A DNA stretch of 64,000 bases from Rhodobacteraceae bacterium UBA6796 (GTDB lineage: Bacteria > Pseudomonadota > Alphaproteobacteria > Rhodobacterales > Rhodobacteraceae), in the NCBI GenBank assembly GCA_002452815.1, contig DKFM01000001.1, forward strand, positions 83,779 to 147,778. Reading direction: 5' to 3'. Positions 34,111 to 42,513 of this stretch are shown here, in pieces (the first letter of the stretch is position 1; each line of letters begins with the position of its first letter). A program made the translations under genes and the position numbers. The notes beneath the pieces were generated by a model. The model saw only the letters and a list, made by a program, of their open reading frames with translations. It had not been told where the DNA came from and searched no databases.

Positions 34111-34134
34111 GGCCCCCTCCTGTGGGAAGGGGCC
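34111..34134 (-). terminator. Stem-loop between choX and choW
   Basis: GGCCCC-C-TCC / GGA-A-GGGGCC with a TGTG loop and one internal mismatch. There is no U-tract. It lies seven bases after the choX stop, in the same position as the stem-loops in the TRAP and polyamine-type operons, and probably favours accumulation of the binding-protein mRNA. Confidence 0.5.
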
Positions 34135-34141
34135 GATTGGG

Positions 34142-35071
34142 TCAGTTCAGTGCAGCGGTGACCGCGGCCAGTGCATCGCCGCCATCCTTGGTGGTCACGC
34201 CGTCCAGCCAGGGGGCCAGAACCTCGGGGTGGGCGGCCAGCCAGGTCTTTGCCGCATCCATCGGATCGGTCCCGTCGTTCAGGATCGCGCCCATGATCTC
34301 GTTTTCCAGCTGCAACGAGAATTCAAGGTTTTCCAGGAACTTGCCGGTGTTCGGGCATTCCGCGACATAGCCTGCGCGCACGTTGGTCGCGACCTCGGCG
34401 CCGCCGAAATCCGGGCCGAACCAGTCGTCGCCACCGGCCAGATAGGTCATCTTGAAATTGGCGTTCATCGGATGCGGTTCCCAGCCCAGAAACACGATCG
34501 GCTCGCCGGCCTTGTCCGCGCGTTCGACCTGCGCCAGCATCCCCTGTTCCGAGCTTTCGACAACGTCGAAGCCCTGCAGTTCGAACGCATTTCCGGTGAT
34601 CATGTCGAGGATCAGGCGGTTGCCGTCATTGCCCGGTTCGATGCCATAGATCTTGCCGTCGAGTTCGGCCTTGTGGGCCGCGATGTCGGCGAAATCCTTG
34701 ATCCCCAGTTCGGCGCCCTTGGCATTGGTGGCCAGCGTGTATTTCGCGCCCGTCAGGTTGACGCGCACGGTTTCGACGGTTCCAGCCTCGCGATAGGGCG
34801 CAATGTCGCCCTCCATCGTCGGCATCCAGTTGCCCAGGAACACATCGACATCGCCACCACCAAGCGCGGCATAGGTCACCGGCACCGACAACACCTTCAC
34901 GTCGGTTTCATAGCCCAGTGCCTGCAGCACGGTCGAGGCGACGGCGGTGGTGGCGGTGATGTCGGTCCAGCCGACATCCGAAAAAATCACCTTGTCGCAG
35001 CCCGCGGCCTGCGCGGTTCCGGCCAGCGTCAGCGATGCCGCGCCTGCAAGAAGAAGGGAACGAAGGGTCAT
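34142..35071 (-). CDS. choX: Choline/glycine betaine ABC transporter substrate-binding protein
   Basis: A 309-residue periplasmic protein with a signal peptide (MTLRSLLLAGAASLTLAGTAQA). The OpuAC fold is recognisable from KVIFSDVGWTDITATT, VDVFLGNWMPTM and VFLGWEPHPMNANF. The tryptophans in these motifs correspond to the aromatic cage that binds quaternary amines in ChoX of Sinorhizobium. YVAECPNTGKF contains one half of a probable disulfide. It is the first gene of choXWV, divergent from betI. Confidence 0.93.
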   Translation of the reverse strand: MTLRSLLLAGAASLTLAGTAQAAGCDKVIFSDVGWTDITATTAVASTVLQALGYETDVKVLSVPVTYAALGGGDVDVFLGNWMPTMEGDIAPYREAGTVETVRVNLTGAKYTLATNAKGAELGIKDFADIAAHKAELDGKIYGIEPGNDGNRLILDMITGNAFELQGFDVVESSEQGMLAQVERADKAGEPIVFLGWEPHPMNANFKMTYLAGGDDWFGPDFGGAEVATNVRAGYVAECPNTGKFLENLEFSLQLENEIMGAILNDGTDPMDAAKTWLAAHPEVLAPWLDGVTTKDGGDALAAVTAALN

Positions 35072-35121
35072 AGGTCTCTCCCAGTTGGTTGCCCATAGTT
35101 TGGTCACAGGCTTTTTTGTTG

Positions 35122-35135
35122 ATTGACGAGTCAAT
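35122..35135. promoter_or_regulatory. Putative BetI operator between choX and betI
   Basis: The inverted repeat ATTGAC-GA-GTCAAT sits in an A+T-rich stretch midway between the divergent choXWV and betIBA units. A TetR-type repressor such as BetI typically binds short palindromes of this kind in such a position. The assignment rests on location. Confidence 0.5.
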
Positions 35136-35191
35136 AAACTTGCCTGTAGCTCCGTTTGGCAAGGACTTTTTACGAGAAGGTCACAAAACCG

Positions 35192-35773
35192 ATGCCGAAG
35201 CTTGGTGCAGAGCCTATTCGACGGGCCGCCTTGGTGAAAGCCACGATTGAGACAGTGGGCGAGGCCGGATCGCTGGAGGTGACGGTCGCGCAGATCGCGC
35301 GGCGCGCGGGCATGTCCTCGGCGCTGGCGCATCATTACTTCGGCTCGAAAGAGCAGATCTTCCTGGCGGCGATGCGGTCGATCCTGTCGCTCTACGGGGC
35401 CGAGGTGCGCGGCGCACTGGCCACGGCGCGCGACCCGAAGACCCGGTTGCACGCCGTGGTGTTGGGGTCGTTCGCCGCAGGCAGTTTCCGGCGTGAGGTG
35501 ATTTCGGCCTGGCTGAATTTCTATGTGCTGGCGCAGACCAACGCGCAGGCCCGGCGGTTGCTGCATATCTATCAGCGGCGGTTGAAGTCGAATCTGATGG
35601 TCGCGCTGCGCCCGCTGGTGGGCGTGCGGGCACCCGCCGTGGCGCGCGGGCTCGGGGCGCTGATCGACGGGGTCTATATTCGGGCCGCGCTGGCCGAAGG
35701 GGCGCCGGATCGCGCCTATGCGACCGAAATCGTTATGGAATATCTGGACCGAGAGCTGGAGGAAACCCGATGA
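35192..35773 (+). CDS. betI: TetR-family choline-responsive regulator
   Basis: A 193-residue regulator that starts [15 protein letters not shown], the same opening as E. coli BetI (MPKLGMQSIRR). The N-terminal TetR helix-turn-helix is [28 protein letters not shown], and the C-terminal BetI_C-like domain contains [25 protein letters not shown]. BetI represses bet genes until choline binds. An in-frame ATG 36 bases upstream is rejected because the family start aligns with 35192. It overlaps betB by ATGA. Confidence 0.94.
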   Translation: MPKLGAEPIRRAALVKATIETVGEAGSLEVTVAQIARRAGMSSALAHHYFGSKEQIFLAAMRSILSLYGAEVRGALATARDPKTRLHAVVLGSFAAGSFRREVISAWLNFYVLAQTNAQARRLLHIYQRRLKSNLMVALRPLVGVRAPAVARGLGALIDGVYIRAALAEGAPDRAYATEIVMEYLDRELEETR

Positions 35774-37221
35774 ACGCGCAACCGAAAGCAAGCCACTTCG
35801 TCAATGGCGACTGGCTGGAAGACACCGCAGGCGATCTGATCGAGGTGACCTATCCGGGAACCGGTGCGGTGATCGCACGGCTGCATGCCGCCACCCCCGC
35901 GGTGCTGGAGGCGGCCCTGTCGGGGGCTGAACAGGCGCAACGCGCCTGGGCCCGGCTGAAGCCTGTCGAACGGGCGCGCGTGCTGCGTCGGGCGGCCGAT
36001 CTGATCCGCGACCGCGGGGCGGCGCTGGCGCGTCTGGAAACGCTGGATACCGGCAAGCCGATCCAGGAGACCGAGGTTGCCGACTGGCCCTCGGGGGCGG
36101 ATGCGCTGGAATATTTTGCCGGGCTCGCGCCCACGGTGACCGGCGAGACGATCCCGCTGGGGGGCGATTTCGCCTATACGATTCGGGAACCGCTGGGCGT
36201 CTGCGTTGGCATCGGTGCCTGGAATTACCCCAGTCAGATTGCCTGCTGGAAGGCGGCGCCCGCGCTGGCGATGGGCAATGCGATGGTGTTTAAACCGTCC
36301 GAGGTCACGCCTCTGGGCGCGCTGCAACTGGCCCAGATCTTCATCGAAGCCGGAATGCCGCCCGGCGTTTTCAACGTGGTTCAGGGATTTGGTGCGGTCG
36401 GCGCGGCGCTGGCGACCGATTCGCGCGTGGCCAAGGTCTCGCTGACCGGATCGGTGCCGACGGGGGCCAGGGTCTATGCCGCGGCGGCGGCGGGGATGAA
36501 GCATGTGACGATGGAACTGGGCGGCAAATCGCCCTTGATCGTGTTTGACGACGCCGATCTGGACAGCGCGGTGGGCGCCGCGATGCTGGGGAATTTCTAT
36601 TCCTCGGGGCAGATCTGCTCGAACGGAACGCGGGTGTTCGTGCAGGCGGGTATCAAGGCGGCGTTTCTGGACCGGCTGGCGGCGCGAACTGCCGCGATCC
36701 GCGCGGGCGACCCGCTTGACCCCGAGACGCAATTCGGCCCGCTGGTCAGCGCCGCGCAGCGCGACAAGGTGCTGGCCTATATCGAAGGCGCCAAACGTGA
36801 AGGGGCGCGTCTGGTCTGCGGCGGGTCTGCGGGCAACGAGGGGCCGCTTTTCGTGCAGCCGACCGTGTTTGCCGAGGTCACCGACCAGATGACTCTGGCG
36901 CGCGAGGAAGTCTTTGGTCCGGTTATGGCGGTCCTTGATTTCGAGACCGAGGAAGAGGTGATCGCCCGCGCGAATGCCACGCAATTCGGGCTGGCGGCTG
37001 GGGTGTTTACCGCCGATCTGGCGCGCGGGCACCGGGTGATCGGCCAGTTGCAGGCAGGCACCTGCTGGATCAACGCCTATAACCTGACCCCGGTCGAGAT
37101 GCCCTTCGGGGCGGTCAAGGCCTCGGGGCTGGGGCGCGAGAATTCGAAGGCCGCGATCGAACACTATACCCAGGTGAAGACGGTCTATGTCGGCATGGGC
37201 CCGGTCGAGAGCCCCTATTGA
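35770..37221 (+). CDS. betB: Betaine aldehyde dehydrogenase
   Basis: Oxidises betaine aldehyde to glycine betaine with NAD(P)+. The 483-residue ALDH has the nucleotide-binding segment [31 protein letters not shown], the catalytic Glu in MELGGKSPL and the catalytic Cys in [13 protein letters not shown], plus the late motif [13 protein letters not shown]. Length and motifs match BetB. It is coupled to betI by ATGA overlap; betA follows after a repeat element. Confidence 0.95.
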   Translation: MNAQPKASHFVNGDWLEDTAGDLIEVTYPGTGAVIARLHAATPAVLEAALSGAEQAQRAWARLKPVERARVLRRAADLIRDRGAALARLETLDTGKPIQETEVADWPSGADALEYFAGLAPTVTGETIPLGGDFAYTIREPLGVCVGIGAWNYPSQIACWKAAPALAMGNAMVFKPSEVTPLGALQLAQIFIEAGMPPGVFNVVQGFGAVGAALATDSRVAKVSLTGSVPTGARVYAAAAAGMKHVTMELGGKSPLIVFDDADLDSAVGAAMLGNFYSSGQICSNGTRVFVQAGIKAAFLDRLAARTAAIRAGDPLDPETQFGPLVSAAQRDKVLAYIEGAKREGARLVCGGSAGNEGPLFVQPTVFAEVTDQMTLAREEVFGPVMAVLDFETEEEVIARANATQFGLAAGVFTADLARGHRVIGQLQAGTCWINAYNLTPVEMPFGAVKASGLGRENSKAAIEHYTQVKTVYVGMGPVESPY

Positions 37222-37227
37222 ACGCGC

Positions 37228-37278
37228 CGGGGGCTGTCTGCCCCCGGACCCCCGAGGATATTTGTGCCAAGATGAAAG
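37228..37278. repeat. Intergenic repeat element, CCCGGG-ATATTT subtype, half copy between betB and betA
   Basis: GCCGGGGGCTGTCTGCCCCCGG is followed by ACCCCCGAGGATATTTGTGCCAAGATGAAAG. It matches one arm of the 16820-16887 element. It fills almost the entire gap between betB and betA and runs to within a few bases of the betA start. Confidence 0.75.
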
Positions 37279-37286
37279 CGGAAGCG

Positions 37287-38942
37287 ATGGACGCGGATTA
37301 TGTGATCGTTGGGGCGGGTTCTGGCGGGTCGGCACTGGCGTATCGCTTGGCAGAGGCCGGGCGCAAAGTTACACTTATCGAACATGGCGGCAGCGATTTC
37401 GGCCCGTTCATCCAGATGCCAGCTGCACTTTCCTATCCTATGAACATGGGGATCTATGACTGGGGGTTCGACACCGAGCCCGAGCCGGCCCTGGGTGGGC
37501 GCCGCCTTGTGACGCCGCGCGGCAAGGTGATCGGCGGATCTTCCAGCATCAATGGCATGGTCTATGTGCGCGGTCATGCGCGCGATTTCGACCATTGGGC
37601 CGCAGCAGGGGCGGCGAGCTGGTCCTATGCCGACGTGCTGCCCTATTTCAAGCGGATGGAACACTGGCATGGGCATGCCGATGGCGGCGATGCCAGCTGG
37701 CGGGGGGACAGCGGACCTTTGCATGTGACCCGCGGACCGCGCAAGAACCCGCTGTTCGGCGCCTTTATCGAGGCCGGGCGGCAGGCGGGCTATCCGGTGA
37801 CCGAGGATTACAACGGCCGCCAGCAAGAGGGCTTTGGCCCGATGGAGGCCACGATCTGGAAGGGGCGGCGCTGGTCGACGGCGAATGCCTATCTGCGGCC
37901 CGCGCTGAAAGGTGGAAATCTGAGGATCATCAAGGGCTTCGCGCGCAAGGTTCAGATTGAGGGCGGGCGCGCCGTGGGCGTTGAAATCGCGCGCGGTGGG
38001 CAGATTTCGGTGGTCCGCGCGCGGGCCGAGGTGGTGCTGGCGGCGAGTTCGATCAACACGCCCAAGCTGTTGATGCTGTCAGGCATCGGGCCTGCCGCGC
38101 ATCTGGCCGAACACGGGATTGCCGTGCTGGCCGACCGCCCCGGAGTGGGGGCGAACCTGCAGGACCACCTTGAAATCTATATGCAATTTGCCGCGCGGGA
38201 ACCGATCACCCTGTTCAGGCACTGGAACCTTTGGGGCAAGGCGCTGATCGGGGCACAATGGCTGTTCAGCAAGCGGGGATTGGGCGCATCGAACCAGTTC
38301 GAGGCCTGCGGGTTCATCCGCTCGGACAAGGGGATCGAGTATCCCGACATCCAGTATCACTTCCTGCCGATTGCGGTGCGCTACGATGGCAAGGCCGCCG
38401 CCGAGGGGCACGGGTTTCAGGTGCATACTGGCCCGATGCGCTCGAAATCGCGCGGGACGGTCACGCTGCGCTCTGCAAACCCGGATGACAAGCCGCTGAT
38501 CCGGTTCAATTATATGAGCCACCCGGACGATTGGGCAGAGTTTCGCAAATGCATCCGCCTGACGCGCGAGATTTTCGCGCAACCGGCGATGGCGGGGCAT
38601 GTGCACCACGAAATCCAGCCCGGCGCCGGGGTGCAAAGCGATGAACAGATCGACGCCTTCATCCGCGACCACGCCGAAAGCGCCTATCACCCCTGTGGCA
38701 CCGCGCGCATGGGGCAGGCGGATGACCCGATGGCGGTGGTCGACCCGGAAGGCCGGGTGATCGGCGTCGACGGGCTGCGGGTGGCCGACAGTTCGATCTT
38801 TCCGCGCATCACCAATGGCAATCTGAATGCGCCCTCGATCATGGTGGGCGAAAAGATCGCCGATCACATTCTGGGGCGAAGCCTGCCGCCAGAGCAGGCG
38901 GAGACCTGGATCAATCCCGATTGGGCAGTGGCGCAACGGTAA
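37287..38942 (+). CDS. betA: Choline dehydrogenase (GMC oxidoreductase)
   Basis: A membrane-associated flavoprotein that oxidises choline to betaine aldehyde. The 551-residue protein shows the FAD-binding [20 protein letters not shown] signature 1 around [26 protein letters not shown], signature 2 near [19 protein letters not shown], the catalytic His in [10 protein letters not shown] and the late His/Asn-type segment [19 protein letters not shown] 37287 gives a start like that of other BetA proteins ([14 protein letters not shown]). An ATG 15 bases upstream (37272) is also possible, but it lies inside the repeat element. Confidence 0.94.
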   Translation: MDADYVIVGAGSGGSALAYRLAEAGRKVTLIEHGGSDFGPFIQMPAALSYPMNMGIYDWGFDTEPEPALGGRRLVTPRGKVIGGSSSINGMVYVRGHARDFDHWAAAGAASWSYADVLPYFKRMEHWHGHADGGDASWRGDSGPLHVTRGPRKNPLFGAFIEAGRQAGYPVTEDYNGRQQEGFGPMEATIWKGRRWSTANAYLRPALKGGNLRIIKGFARKVQIEGGRAVGVEIARGGQISVVRARAEVVLAASSINTPKLLMLSGIGPAAHLAEHGIAVLADRPGVGANLQDHLEIYMQFAAREPITLFRHWNLWGKALIGAQWLFSKRGLGASNQFEACGFIRSDKGIEYPDIQYHFLPIAVRYDGKAAAEGHGFQVHTGPMRSKSRGTVTLRSANPDDKPLIRFNYMSHPDDWAEFRKCIRLTREIFAQPAMAGHVHHEIQPGAGVQSDEQIDAFIRDHAESAYHPCGTARMGQADDPMAVVDPEGRVIGVDGLRVADSSIFPRITNGNLNAPSIMVGEKIADHILGRSLPPEQAETWINPDWAVAQR

Positions 38943-38996
38943 GGTTACCCACAGGATCTTGGTTGCAAATCCCTGCAGACCCGCCATATCTGGGTC

Positions 38997-39638
38997 ATGT
39001 TCAGGATTTGTTCATTTTTGCTGCTCTTGGCGCTGCCGGTATCTGCCGAGGTGGTCACCGGCCCGGCGCGGGTGATCGACGGCGATACGCTGGAAATCGG
39101 TGCAACGCGGGTGCGCCTGTTCGGCATTGATGCGCCGGAGCGCGCGCAAGATTGCGAAGACGCGGCGGGGCGGCGTTGGGCCTGCGGGGCCGCCGCCCGC
39201 GCGCGGCTGACAGACCTGGCGCAGGCGCAGGTGCGTTGCACCGGGCGCGATACCGATCGTTATGGCCGGATGGTCGGAACCTGCGCGGTGGAGGGCACCG
39301 ATCTGGCGGCGGTTCTGGTGGCCGAGGGGCTGGCCTTCGCCTATCGGAAATACTCGGCAGATTATGTCGGATTGGAGGATCGGGCGCGACAGGCCCGGCG
39401 CGGTGTCTGGGCGGGGCAGGCCGTGCGTCCGGCAGAATTTCGCGCCGCAGGGCACATGGAGCAATCCCCGCGCGGTGCCTGTGCGATCAAGGGCAATATT
39501 TCCGCCAAGGGGCGACTGTATCACATGCCGGGCGCACGCAGCTATCGGGCGACGCAGATCAACGCCGCGAAGGGAGAGCGTTGGTTCTGCACCGAAGCCG
39601 AGGCTCGCGCGGCCGGGTGGCGGAAGGCAGGCACATGA
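38997..39638 (+). CDS. Secreted thermonuclease (SNase-like) family protein
   Basis: A 213-residue exported protein with a signal peptide (MFRICSFLLLLALPVSA) followed by an SNase domain. VIDGDTLEIGATRVRLFGIDAPE carries the metal Asp and catalytic Arg/Glu, and DRYGRMVGTC carries the second Arg. A tail of about 60 residues (GNISAKGRLYHMPGARSY, GERWFCTEAEARAAGWRKA) is the excalibur-like/endonuclease-associated extension common in Rhodobacterales. It probably degrades nucleic acids in the periplasm or outside the cell. Confidence 0.9.
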   Translation: MFRICSFLLLLALPVSAEVVTGPARVIDGDTLEIGATRVRLFGIDAPERAQDCEDAAGRRWACGAAARARLTDLAQAQVRCTGRDTDRYGRMVGTCAVEGTDLAAVLVAEGLAFAYRKYSADYVGLEDRARQARRGVWAGQAVRPAEFRAAGHMEQSPRGACAIKGNISAKGRLYHMPGARSYRATQINAAKGERWFCTEAEARAAGWRKAGT

Positions 39639-39645
39639 TCCCGGT

Positions 39646-39659
39646 TTGACACGGGTCAA
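39646..39659 (+). promoter_or_regulatory. FNR/CRP-type box upstream of the YdcH-family gene
   Basis: TTGAC-ACGG-GTCAA is a perfect dyad matching the FNR/FnrL half-site pattern TTGAy-N4-rTCAA. If it activates as a class II site centred at -41.5, the -10 should fall at 39682-39687, where the sequence reads TAGGTT. The gene start is 26 bases downstream of the implied +1 (39694). Confidence 0.55.
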
Positions 39660-39719
39660 AGTGCCGCGCAGTTTGCCGACGTAGGTTGAGATCGAACAGA
39701 GCAGGAAAGGGAGAGACTC

Positions 39720-39959
39720 ATGTCGAATACGCCGCACACGCTGCAGGAAGAATTCCCGCAGGACATCGCGAAACTTCATGATCTGAAGGTTTCGAATGCG
39801 CATTTCGCACGTCTTCTGGAGGAATATGACGCGGTCAACGATCAGGTTCACCGGGCCGAGACCTATCTTGAGCCGATGAACAGCACGGCCGAGACCGAAT
39901 TGCGCAAGAAACGTGCCGCGATCAAGGATGAGATCGCGCGCATGATGATGGCTGTCTGA
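39720..39959 (+). CDS. YdcH (DUF465) family small protein
   Basis: A 79-residue cytoplasmic protein, almost entirely helical and charged, with the family core DLKVSNAHFARLLEEYDAVNDQVHRAE and the C-terminal segment LRKKRAAIKDEIARMM. DUF465/YdcH proteins are small coiled-coil proteins of unknown function. The start follows GGAAAGGGAGAG. The FNR-type box upstream suggests induction at low oxygen, and a strong terminator follows. Confidence 0.9.
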   Translation: MSNTPHTLQEEFPQDIAKLHDLKVSNAHFARLLEEYDAVNDQVHRAETYLEPMNSTAETELRKKRAAIKDEIARMMMAV

Positions 39960-39979
39960 GAAATATCAGAAACGCCGCG

Positions 39980-40006
39980 AAAGCCCCGGAAATCCGGGGC
40001 TTTTTT
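39980..40006 (+). terminator. Rho-independent terminator
   Basis: The stem AAAGCCCCGG / CCGGGGCTTT with an AAAT loop runs into TTTTTT (40001-40006). It ends the YdcH-family transcript. On the opposite strand the U-tract is shorter, but it may also end the convergent regulator gene. Confidence 0.9.
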
Positions 40007-40009
40007 GTT

Positions 40010-41404
40010 TCAGGCGATGTCATAGGGCAGCAGCCCGCGACGATCTGGGTTGATGCTGAGGCGCCGTTCCAGCGGGGGCACCGACCGCTGATGGCAGTCC
40101 TTGCGCTCGCAGATCCGGCAGGAAATGCCAATCGGCTGATAGGCCCGCGGATTGCTCAGTTCCATGTCGTCGGCATAGACCAGCCCGCGGGCATGGCTGA
40201 CCTCGCAGCCCAGGCAGATCGCATAGCGGCGCACCTGGGCGGTGAACGATCCGCCGGGTTTCGACACGTCGCGCGCCAGGCAAAGATAGCGCACCCCATC
40301 GGGCGTTTCGGCCAGTTGCCGCAGAAATTTCGTTGGCGTTTCAAAGGCCTGATGGACATTCCATAGCGGGCAGGCGCCGCCGAAACGGGCGAATTGCAAC
40401 CGTGTGGCGGAATGGCGTTTGGTGATCGTGCCGGCCTGATCGACGCGCACGAAGAAGAAGGGAATCCCCTTGGCGCCCGGCCGTTGCAGGGTCGACAGCC
40501 GGTGTGCGACCTGTTCGAACGAGGCGCCGAAACTATCCGCCAGACGCTCCAGATCATGGCGTGTCTCTTGTGCGGCTTCCAGAAAGGTACGGTAGGGCAT
40601 CAGCGCGGCGCCCGCGAAGTAGTTGGCCAGGCCGATCTTGGCAATGGCGCGCGCCGTGTCGGATTGAAAGCGCGCAAGGTCCAGCGTGGCCTCCAGCAAT
40701 TCGTTCTGGGTAATCAGCGCAACCTGATGCAGCAGTTGGAACGCCTGCGTGGCGCGCCCGACATGGGCCGACAGGCTGATCGTGTTGCCGTCACGTTGGC
40801 GCAAGGGGGAAATGTTCGAAAACTGCACTTCGATCCCGCGGGCATTCAGGGCTTCGGTCGCCCTTTGTATCGGGTCCAACCGCTTGCCATCCGGGCAAGA
40901 AAAGCGTTCGGCCGCGCGATCGACTGCGTCGATGTAATTGTCGCAATAGTGAAAGAAGTCGCGCACCTCTTCCCAAGGCGAAACCACTGTTTGGCCGGCC
41001 TCTCGCCCGAGGGCTTCGTCGAGTGAGGCCAGCCGTTCATGGGCCTGACGATAGGCACGATGCAGTTCCAGAAACGACCGTGCCAGCGCGGGGGCGTTCG
41101 AGGCCGCAAGCCGCAGATCGGCCAGCGGCGGGGCGCCATCGGCAAACACGGGATCGGCAAGGGCCTCGCGCATGTCGCTGACCAGACGTTCGGCATCGCC
41201 CGCAGACAGTTCGGTCACATCTAGGCCAAATTCGCCCGCCAGCGCCAGCACCACGGCCGCCGACACCGGGCGGTGATTGTTCTCCATCTGGTTCAGATAG
41301 GGCAGCGACACGCCGAGGCGGTCGGCAAACAGCTTTTGCGTCAGCCCGAGGCGTGCCCGGGTTTCCCGCAGCTTGACGCCTGCATAGAGTTTCTGAGTTG
41401 CCAT
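40010..41404 (-). CDS. Short-chain fatty acyl-CoA regulator family protein (ScfR/PccR type)
   Basis: A 464-residue transcription factor. An XRE helix-turn-helix occupies about residues 5-65 (LRETRARLGLTQKLFADRLGVSLPYLNQMENN). A long middle section with the IrrE-like RFQSDTARAIAKIGLANYFAGAALMP leads to a C-terminal cysteine-rich end (CLGCEVSHARGLVY, SCRICERKDCHQR). This is the ScfR/PccR architecture, whose members sense acyl-CoAs and control acetyl-, propionyl- or butyryl-CoA metabolism. PccR of Rhodobacter sphaeroides controls propionyl-CoA carboxylase. The start MATQKLYAG at 41404 follows AGGGAGGG. Paired TTTGCAAA boxes just upstream suggest autoregulation. The exact paralogue is not decided. 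Confidence 0.9.
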   Translation of the reverse strand: MATQKLYAGVKLRETRARLGLTQKLFADRLGVSLPYLNQMENNHRPVSAAVVLALAGEFGLDVTELSAGDAERLVSDMREALADPVFADGAPPLADLRLAASNAPALARSFLELHRAYRQAHERLASLDEALGREAGQTVVSPWEEVRDFFHYCDNYIDAVDRAAERFSCPDGKRLDPIQRATEALNARGIEVQFSNISPLRQRDGNTISLSAHVGRATQAFQLLHQVALITQNELLEATLDLARFQSDTARAIAKIGLANYFAGAALMPYRTFLEAAQETRHDLERLADSFGASFEQVAHRLSTLQRPGAKGIPFFFVRVDQAGTITKRHSATRLQFARFGGACPLWNVHQAFETPTKFLRQLAETPDGVRYLCLARDVSKPGGSFTAQVRRYAICLGCEVSHARGLVYADDMELSNPRAYQPIGISCRICERKDCHQRSVPPLERRLSINPDRRGLLPYDIA

Positions 41405-41414
41405 GGCGCCCTCC

Positions 41415-41444
41415 CTTTGCAAAGTTATTTCTAGCTTTGCAAAG
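41415..41444 (-). promoter_or_regulatory. Double TTTGCAAA operator upstream of the ScfR-type gene
   Basis: Two copies of the palindrome CTTTGCAAAG (cores 41416-41423 and 41436-41443) have centres 20 bases apart, about two helical turns. The nearer one abuts the ribosome site of the regulator gene. TTTGCAAA is the motif known for this regulator family. Confidence 0.75.
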
Positions 41445-41632
41445 GTGTTGCGTCAAATGTTGCTTGAGGGCGCCGGTTCGGCCGCACCCGCGCAAGGATC
41501 ACTGCTGTGCCTGCCGCAATAAGGGCGCCCGATAAGTCATCCCTTCGTTCCCCCCAAAGCCGGGAAAATAGCATGAAGGCGCCTAGGGCCCTGCATGGCG
41601 CGCAGGCTTGCTCTGGCCCGAGATACGCGGGC

Positions 41633-42262
41633 TCAGAGTTTCGAAAGCACCGCGGTCAGATCGCCATAACCGGTGAGGCGCCGCTCGTAGGCAAGATCCA
41701 GCCGCGCGGCGGCCTCGCGGGCCTTGGCGTCCAGCGCGGGATCGTCGGTCTGTGCCAGATAGACCAGCTTTTCGTAATTGCCGAACATGGTCTGCACCAG
41801 TTCGGGGTAGCGGTCGAACCCCATGGGGCGCCAGACAAAGGCATCGAACTGGCGAACCAGAAAATCGGTCAGGTAGAAGGCGGTGATTTCGCTGTCGGCA
41901 TGGGCGGCGAAGGCGTCGTTGCCTTCAAAAAACGAATAGCAATGTGGACCCGGGACCATTTCGACGCCCAGTTCCTTACACTTTTCGAACAACTGGCCGC
42001 CCGTGCCGCAATCGGCATAGACAACAAATATATCCGCATAATCGGCACGGTGCTTGCGCACGGCAGCCTCGACAGCCGGGGTAATCTTTTCAGGATGAAG
42101 ATGCAGGTTGGCGGGCAGACAGGTCAGATCCAGATGATCCCACCCATTGGCAGCCTTGAGTGCCAGGATTTCTCGTGCCAACGCGCCACAGGCAATGAGC
42201 AACACCCTTCCCTTGCCCGCAGGGGCGAGCCCTTGATCGCTCAACTGCGCGTCCGAAATCAT
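41633..42262 (-). CDS. DUF1638 domain-containing protein
   Basis: A 209-residue cytoplasmic protein of the DUF1638 family. Conserved segments are LLIACGALAREILAL, DLTCLPANLHLHPEKI, VVYADCGTGG and GPHCYSFFEGND, with several Cys and His positions that could bind a metal or cofactor. The function is unproven, but the family travels with corrinoid methyltransferases for methylamines and betaine. The start at 42262 overlaps the stop of the small membrane protein gene by ATGA. The corrinoid protein gene lies just upstream on the same strand. Confidence 0.88.
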   Translation of the reverse strand: MISDAQLSDQGLAPAGKGRVLLIACGALAREILALKAANGWDHLDLTCLPANLHLHPEKITPAVEAAVRKHRADYADIFVVYADCGTGGQLFEKCKELGVEMVPGPHCYSFFEGNDAFAAHADSEITAFYLTDFLVRQFDAFVWRPMGFDRYPELVQTMFGNYEKLVYLAQTDDPALDAKAREAAARLDLAYERRLTGYGDLTAVLSKL

Positions 42263-42417
42263 TCGACACGCGCCATCAGCCGCACCAACCCCGCCGCCAA
42301 TACCGCGCACAGCGCCACGGCGGCCAAAGGCACGCCCGCGGACGCGGCCAGCCAGAGCGTCACCCCACCAGCAAGGATGACGGCGCAGATCAGGATCAGA
42401 AAATGGGTTAGGGGCAT
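42259..42417 (-). CDS. Small membrane protein, 52 residues
   Basis: A 52-residue reading frame starting MPLTHFLILICAVILAGG and ending LVRLMARVE. Two hydrophobic segments fill nearly the whole chain: residues 5-24, then 28-46 (VPLAAVALCAVLAAGLVRL). The coding call rests on an excellent ribosome site (GGAGGAAACG directly before ATG 42417) and a 4-base ATGA overlap with the DUF1638 gene. It lies between a terminator and that gene. I do not recognise the family; a membrane partner for the methyltransferase module is possible but unproven. Confidence 0.72.
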   Translation of the reverse strand: MPLTHFLILICAVILAGGVTLWLAASAGVPLAAVALCAVLAAGLVRLMARVE

Positions 42418-42462
42418 CGTTTCCTCCGTCTGACCTCAATATGGGGCGCGGGGGCGCAAAGG

Positions 42463-42494
42463 AAAAGGCCCCGAAGCGTGCTTCGGGGCCTTTT
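42463..42494 (-). terminator. Rho-independent terminator after the corrinoid protein gene
   Basis: A 15-bp inverted repeat AAAAGGCCCCGAAGC / GCTTCGGGGCCTTTT with a two-base centre. The minus-strand transcript ends in TTTTCC. It lies between the corrinoid protein gene and the small membrane protein gene. Confidence 0.85.
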
Positions 42495-42513
42495 TGCCAT
42501 CACAAACGTGGGC

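Noticed and set aside
35122..35135. Reading ATTGAC-GA-GTCAAT as a third FNR-type box
   Set aside because: The half-sites are separated by two bases, not four. Its place between choX and betI fits a TetR-type operator better.
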